The translations under genes were made by a program, and so were the position numbers. Under the pieces are notes generated by a model. That model saw only the letters and a list, made by a program, of their open reading frames with translations, ran no database searches and was not told where the DNA came from. DNA of 64,000 bases from Actinomadura opuntiae. GTDB taxonomy: Bacteria > Actinomycetota > Actinomycetes > Streptosporangiales > Streptosporangiaceae. This document shows positions 60,760-64,000 of the stretch, one piece after another; within the stretch, counting starts at the first letter, position 1; every line of letters starts with the position of its first letter. The stretch covers positions 62,001-126,000 of the forward strand of contig NZ_JASNWF010000009.1 in NCBI RefSeq assembly GCF_030283205.1, written 5' to 3'.

Positions 60760-62052
60760 GTGGACCAGCACTCGCGAACCGATGCCTACACCGACCGCTA
60801 CGCCGCCCGTGCCGCCGGCATGGTGCCGTCGGAGATCCGGGCTCTGTTCGCGATGGTCGCCCGTCCCGAGGTCGTCTCCCTGGCGGGCGGCGCGCCCTAC
60901 GTGTCGGCGCTTCCCCTCGACGCCGTCGGCTCGATGGTCGGCGACCTCGTCGCGGGCAAGGGCGCCGAGGTCCTGCAGTACGGTTCGGCGCAGGGCGACG
61001 AGACGCTCCGCGAGCTCATCTGCGAGGTCATGGCGCTCGAGGGGGTGCACGGCTCCGCGGACGACGTCGTCGTCACCGTCGGCGCCCAGCAGGCCCTCGA
61101 CCTCATCACCAAGATCTTCGTCGACCCCGGGGACGTCGTCCTCGCCGAGGCCCCGTCCTACGTCGGCGCGCTCGGCACGTTCGCCTCCTACCAGGCCGAC
61201 GTCGTGCACGTCCCGCTCGACGAGGCCGGGCTGATCCCGTCGGCGCTCCGCGAGACCCTCGCCCGGCTCCGCCGCGAGGGCCGCCGCGTCAAGTTCCTCT
61301 ACACCGTCCCCACGTTCCAGAACCCCGCGGGCGTCACCCTCACCGCCGCCCGCCGCGCCCAGATCCTGGAGATCTGCGCCGAATACGACATCCTGATCGT
61401 GGAGGACAACCCCTACGGCCTCCTCGGCTTCGAGGGCGACCCGATGCGGGCGCTGCGCGCCGACGACCCCGACCGCGTCGTCTACCTCGGCTCGTTCTCC
61501 AAGACGATCGCCTCCGGGCTGCGCGTCGGCTGGGTGCTCGCCCCGCACGCCGTCCGCGCCAAGCTCGTGCTCGCCGCCGAGTCCGCGATCCTGTGCCCGT
61601 CGAACTTCTCCCAGCTCGCCGTCCGCGAGTACCTCGCCACGCAGCCGTGGCGCGAGCAGATCAAGGACTTCCGCGAGCTGTACCGCGAGCGCCGCGACGC
61701 GATGCTCGACGCGCTCGACCAGCTCATGCCGGACGGCTGCACCTGGACGCGCCCCGCCGGCGGCTTCTTCGTCTGGCTCACCCTCCCCGAGGGCCTGGAC
61801 GCCAAGGCGATGGCCCCCCGCGCGATCGCCGACCGCGTCGCCTACGTCCCCGGCACCGGCTTCTACGCCGACGGCGGCGGCCGCCGCAACATGCGGCTGT
61901 CCTACTGCTTCCCCGAGCCGCACCGCATCCGCGAGGGCGTCCGGCGGCTCGCCGCGGTGGTGGAGAAGGAGATCCGGCTGCGGGAGACTTTCGGGGGAGT
62001 CGAGCACGACGGCCCCGGCGGTGTGCACACCCCGGGCCCGGGCATCGTCTGA
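60760..62052 (+). CDS. PLP-dependent aminotransferase (MocR/2-aminoadipate type, class I/II)
   Basis: 430 residues from GTG at 60760 with ggagg upstream. Fold-type I features: VVSLAGGAPYVSALPL, YGSAQGDETLRELI, VTVGAQQALDLITKIF, FLYTVPTFQNPAGVTL, EDNPYGLLGF and Lys248 in YLGSFSKTIASGLRVGW. Closest in motif to 2-aminoadipate/LysN-like aminotransferases without an HTH. Probably transaminates an amino acid to a keto acid; the exact substrate is unknown. Ends near a strong terminator. Confidence 0.9.
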   Translation: MDQHSRTDAYTDRYAARAAGMVPSEIRALFAMVARPEVVSLAGGAPYVSALPLDAVGSMVGDLVAGKGAEVLQYGSAQGDETLRELICEVMALEGVHGSADDVVVTVGAQQALDLITKIFVDPGDVVLAEAPSYVGALGTFASYQADVVHVPLDEAGLIPSALRETLARLRREGRRVKFLYTVPTFQNPAGVTLTAARRAQILEICAEYDILIVEDNPYGLLGFEGDPMRALRADDPDRVVYLGSFSKTIASGLRVGWVLAPHAVRAKLVLAAESAILCPSNFSQLAVREYLATQPWREQIKDFRELYRERRDAMLDALDQLMPDGCTWTRPAGGFFVWLTLPEGLDAKAMAPRAIADRVAYVPGTGFYADGGGRRNMRLSYCFPEPHRIREGVRRLAAVVEKEIRLRETFGGVEHDGPGGVHTPGPGIV

Positions 62053-62111
62053 ACCGGACCCGGGCGGGCGGCGGCCCGTACCGCCCGGGTACCGCCCGGT
62101 TTCGCGTAACC

Positions 62112-62143
62112 GCGCCGGCTCCCCCATGCTGGGGAGCCGGCGC
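62112..62143 (+). terminator. Intrinsic terminator after the aminotransferase gene
   Basis: Perfect 13-bp stem gcgccggctcccc / ggggagccggcgc with loop catgct, followed by tttctcg. 59 bp past the stop. Confidence 0.85.
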
Positions 62144-62188
62144 TTTCTCGTCGCCGCTCCTAGTCCGGACGCCAGAAGGGCACCTGCT

Positions 62189-63130
62189 GTGGAACTCGGG
62201 CACGTCGTCGTCCTCGCCGGGGGACTGTCCTACGAGCGAGAGGTCTCGCTGCGCTCCGGACGCCGCGTCGCCGACGCGCTACGCGCCCTCGACATCCCCG
62301 TCGAGCTTCGCGACGCCGACGCCACCCTCCTGGACTCCTTCGGCGACGACCCGCCGGACGCGGTGTTCCCCGTCCTGCACGGCGCGGCGGGGGAGGACGG
62401 CTCGATCCGCGACGTCCTCGACCTGCTCGGCGTCCGCTACGTCGGCGCCCGCCCGGACGCCTGCCGCGTCGCCTGGGACAAGCCGACCGCCAAGTCCGTG
62501 GTGCGCCAGGCCGGGCTGCGCACCCCCGAGTCCGTCGCCCTCCCCAAGGAGGTCTTCCACGACCTCGGCGCCGCGTCCGTCCTCGACCGGATCATCCGCG
62601 GTCTCGGCCTGCCGCTGTTCGTCAAGCCCACCCGCGGCGGCTCCGCGCTCGGCGCGTCCGTCGTCCGCGAGCCGTCGGAGCTGTCCGCCGCGATGGTCGG
62701 CTGCTTCGCCTACGGCGACGCCGCCCTCGTCGAGCGCTATGTCGAGGGCACCGAGATCGCCGTCAGCGTCATCGAGCGCCACGGCGAGCCCCACGCGCTG
62801 CCCGCCGTCGAGATCGTCGCCCCGAACGCCCTGTACGACTACACCGCCCGCTACGACGCAGGCGACACCGAGTTCGTCACACCCGCGCGCCTCAGCGCCG
62901 ACGCCGCCGAACGCGCCACCGCCGCCGCGGTCACCGCCCACCGCGCCCTCGGCCTCCGCGACCTCTCCCGCACCGACCTCATCGTCGACCCCGACGGCGA
63001 GGTCCACTTCCTCGAAGTCAACGTCGCGCCCGGCATGACGGAGACCAGCCTGCTCCCCCGCGCCGTCAGCGTCGCCGGCCTCGACCTCGGCGAGGTCTGC
63101 CGCGACCTGATCCTCGCCCAGTTCACCTGA
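62189..63130 (+). CDS. D-alanine--D-alanine ligase-like ATP-grasp enzyme
   Basis: 313 residues from GTG at 62189 (gaaggg, 8-nt spacing). N-terminal ELGHVVVLAGGLSYEREVSLRSGRRVADAL, HGAAGEDGSIRDVLDLLGVRYVGA, ATP-grasp LPLFVKPTRGGSALGASVV, VERYVEGTEIAVSVI and metal-binding VHFLEVNVAPGMTETSLLPRAV all match Ddl. It would join two D-Ala for peptidoglycan. The family also includes other amino-acid ligases, and a separate ddl usually lies with ispA/thiL genes, so this may be a second copy. Confidence 0.85.
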   Translation: MELGHVVVLAGGLSYEREVSLRSGRRVADALRALDIPVELRDADATLLDSFGDDPPDAVFPVLHGAAGEDGSIRDVLDLLGVRYVGARPDACRVAWDKPTAKSVVRQAGLRTPESVALPKEVFHDLGAASVLDRIIRGLGLPLFVKPTRGGSALGASVVREPSELSAAMVGCFAYGDAALVERYVEGTEIAVSVIERHGEPHALPAVEIVAPNALYDYTARYDAGDTEFVTPARLSADAAERATAAAVTAHRALGLRDLSRTDLIVDPDGEVHFLEVNVAPGMTETSLLPRAVSVAGLDLGEVCRDLILAQFT

Positions 63131-63142
63131 CTCCGCCGCCGA

Positions 63143-63158
63143 GGTTTCCCGTGAAACC
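63143..63158. promoter_or_regulatory. parS-like site 1
   Basis: ggtttcccgtgaaacc: parS core with one mismatch, 12 bp past the ddl-like stop. Confidence 0.75.
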
Positions 63159-63177
63159 TTCCGCTGCGTGGCGCTGA

Positions 63178-63193
63178 TGTTTCACGGGAAACA
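63178..63193. promoter_or_regulatory. parS-like site 2
   Basis: tgtttcacgggaaaca: parS core with one mismatch and the consensus outer T/A pair. Confidence 0.8.
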
Positions 63194-63239
63194 TCGGCCA
63201 CCCTCAAGCCTTCTTCAAGCTGGGCCGCACACACGCGCC

Positions 63240-63269
63240 CGCCCGACGTTTCACGTGAAACGTCGGGCG
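63240..63269. promoter_or_regulatory. parS site 3, perfect core inside a 30-bp perfect palindrome
   Basis: The exact core gtttcacgtgaaac at 63248-63261 is the centre of a perfect 30-bp palindrome (outer arms cgcccgac / gtcgggcg). The length allows a cruciform or an RNA hairpin as well as ParB binding. Confidence 0.9.
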
Positions 63270-63302
63270 CATGCGCGGTACGTCAGAGCGGGTCGGCAGC
63301 GG

Positions 63303-63635
63303 CTACGCCGACTCCTGCAACGGCCAGACCTCGACAACACCCTGCGCGACCGCGCACGGGGTCTGCGAGACGAGCTTGACGGCCTCCTCGAGGGAGTCGG
63401 CCTCGAGGATCGCGAATCCGGCGATGGGAAGGGGTGAACTCATGAAGGACCCGTCCTCCACGGCCACCCCCGCGCCGTCGTGGTTGCGCACCTGGACGGG
63501 CGATCCGACGATGCCCACGGTGGTCCCGCTCTCCAGGAGACGGGCGTCGTGCGCATGCGCCTCGTCCCGCACCTTCGCGTCGGTGCGGTCATAGCCGTCC
63601 CGATCTCCGTATCCGATCGTCACGAATCTCGCCAT
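63303..63635 (-). CDS. YciI-like (DGPF) protein
   Basis: 110 residues: ARFVTIGYGDRDGYDRTDAKVRDEAHAHDARLLESGTTVGIVGSPVQVRNHDGAGVAVEDGSF, then PIAGFAILEADSLEEAVKLVSQTPCAVAQGVVEVWPL. This is the dimeric alpha-beta barrel of the YCII/DGPF family, often found beside ECF sigma factors; role unknown. ATG at 63635. Its gene is flanked by parS-like sites. Confidence 0.83.
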   Translation of the reverse strand: MARFVTIGYGDRDGYDRTDAKVRDEAHAHDARLLESGTTVGIVGSPVQVRNHDGAGVAVEDGSFMSSPLPIAGFAILEADSLEEAVKLVSQTPCAVAQGVVEVWPLQESA

Positions 63636-63734
63636 GCCGGTCTCCCCTCGTTCGCCTCAGAAGGTCTCCCCAGTGCCGACTACCGGCCGTCCCAGAACTC
63701 ATCGCTGCGCCGTCCGCCCCGCCGCCCGGCACGA

Positions 63735-63750
63735 CGTTTCCCGTGAAACA
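63735..63750. promoter_or_regulatory. parS-like site 4
   Basis: cgtttcccgtgaaaca: parS core with one mismatch. Confidence 0.75.
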
Positions 63751-63896
63751 TCGCCACGGCCGCCGGAAGCGATCCCCGTAGGCAGCGGGCGCACCTCCAG
63801 GAGTCGGGACGTCGATAGATCCGCGGGAGTGACGCGCAGGCGTCACACGGCCCCAGTGCGCCCATCTCTCGGCCGACCGGGCGCCGCCGCAGGCGA

Positions 63897-63912
63897 TGTT
63901 TCACGGGAAACA
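63897..63912. promoter_or_regulatory. parS-like site 5
   Basis: tgtttcacgggaaaca: identical 16-mer to site 2. Confidence 0.8.
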
Positions 63913-63929
63913 TCGAACCGGGGAAAGCG

Positions 63930-63963
63930 GAGCGCCCCGGAAGAGGCGTCTTCCGGGGCGCTC
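63930..63963. terminator. Terminator at the window end
   Basis: Perfect 15-bp stem gagcgccccggaaga / tcttccggggcgctc with a GGCG loop. Probably ends the leftward gene that enters the window from the right. Confidence 0.75.
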
Positions 63964-64000
63964 GGAGGCAGGGGGAGGGGGCAGCCGACGTCTACGGCTC

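Larger units (their letters stand above)
63636..64000. other. Gene-free end of the window with two parS-like sites
   Basis: 365 bp with parS-like sites 4 and 5 and a strong hairpin. The frames crossing it show no family match. A TAG in the minus strand at 63992-63994 could be the end of the next gene, expected to be parB. Confidence 0.5.

Noticed and set aside
1-64000. tRNA, rRNA, insertion sequence, prophage or biosynthetic gene cluster
   Set aside because: No cloverleaf with the usual T-loop, no transposase or integrase motif, no PKS/NRPS modules were seen on reading both strands.

Overview
The window is a very GC-rich actinobacterial chromosome segment with GTG and TTG starts, a zinc-ribbon anti-sigma factor, PadR/MmyB-type regulators, Pro/Gly-rich membrane proteins and an Ino1 inositol phosphate synthase. 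Gene order matches the origin-proximal region of M. tuberculosis in two blocks: rpsF-ssb-rpsR-rplI-dnaB with ponA/padR/ino1, and cca-DUF6049-murJ-sigM-anti-sigma-trxB-trxA-GNAT running toward parB/parA. A filamentous actinomycete such as Actinomadura or another Thermomonosporaceae is an inference; no 16S gene is present.

Layout. 1-17 kb is an accessory stretch of small regulators, reductases, transporters and SnoaL-like proteins, with an alkylation-repair group (Ada-AlkA fusion, Ogt) beside a second DNA sliding clamp. 17.3-26.6 kb is the replication/ribosomal block: a DnaB helicase gene with two inteins, DnaA-box-like sequences in front of it, a MATE exporter, an amidase, a parS-like site and the rplI-rpsR-ssb-rpsF group. 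26.8-31.6 kb holds endonuclease IV, small membrane proteins, a barstar-like protein, a truncated MerR-like regulator and a GT87-type glycosyltransferase. 31.8-40.7 kb holds two tandem class A penicillin-binding proteins, a padR gene behind a large palindrome, and ino1. 40.8-49 kb has a peptide-binding lipoprotein, an MFS protein, a beta-lactamase-like serine hydrolase, bioA overlapping cca, and a YbaK-type deacylase. 49-57 kb is the envelope block: DUF6049, MurJ, a pseudokinase, SigM and its anti-sigma factor. 57-64 kb has TrxB/TrxA, a GNAT protein, a PLP aminotransferase, a D-Ala-D-Ala ligase-like ATP-grasp enzyme, a YciI-like protein and five parS-like sites ahead of the expected parB.

The most unusual structures are: (i) a class 3 (Ala1, W-C-T) intein at the DnaB P-loop carrying a roughly 195-residue insertion with its own P-loop-like segment; (ii) a 623-bp same-strand, two-frame overlap in which a Pro/Gln-rich DNA repeat encodes both the tail of DUF6049 and the N-terminal tail of MurJ; (iii) two class A PBPs ending in the same six-cysteine extracellular tail and starting with the same leader; (iv) a homologous leader of about 110-125 bp placed in front of two unrelated genes; (v) a second beta clamp in an alkylation-repair cluster. 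No rRNA, tRNA, CRISPR array, insertion sequence or prophage was seen.
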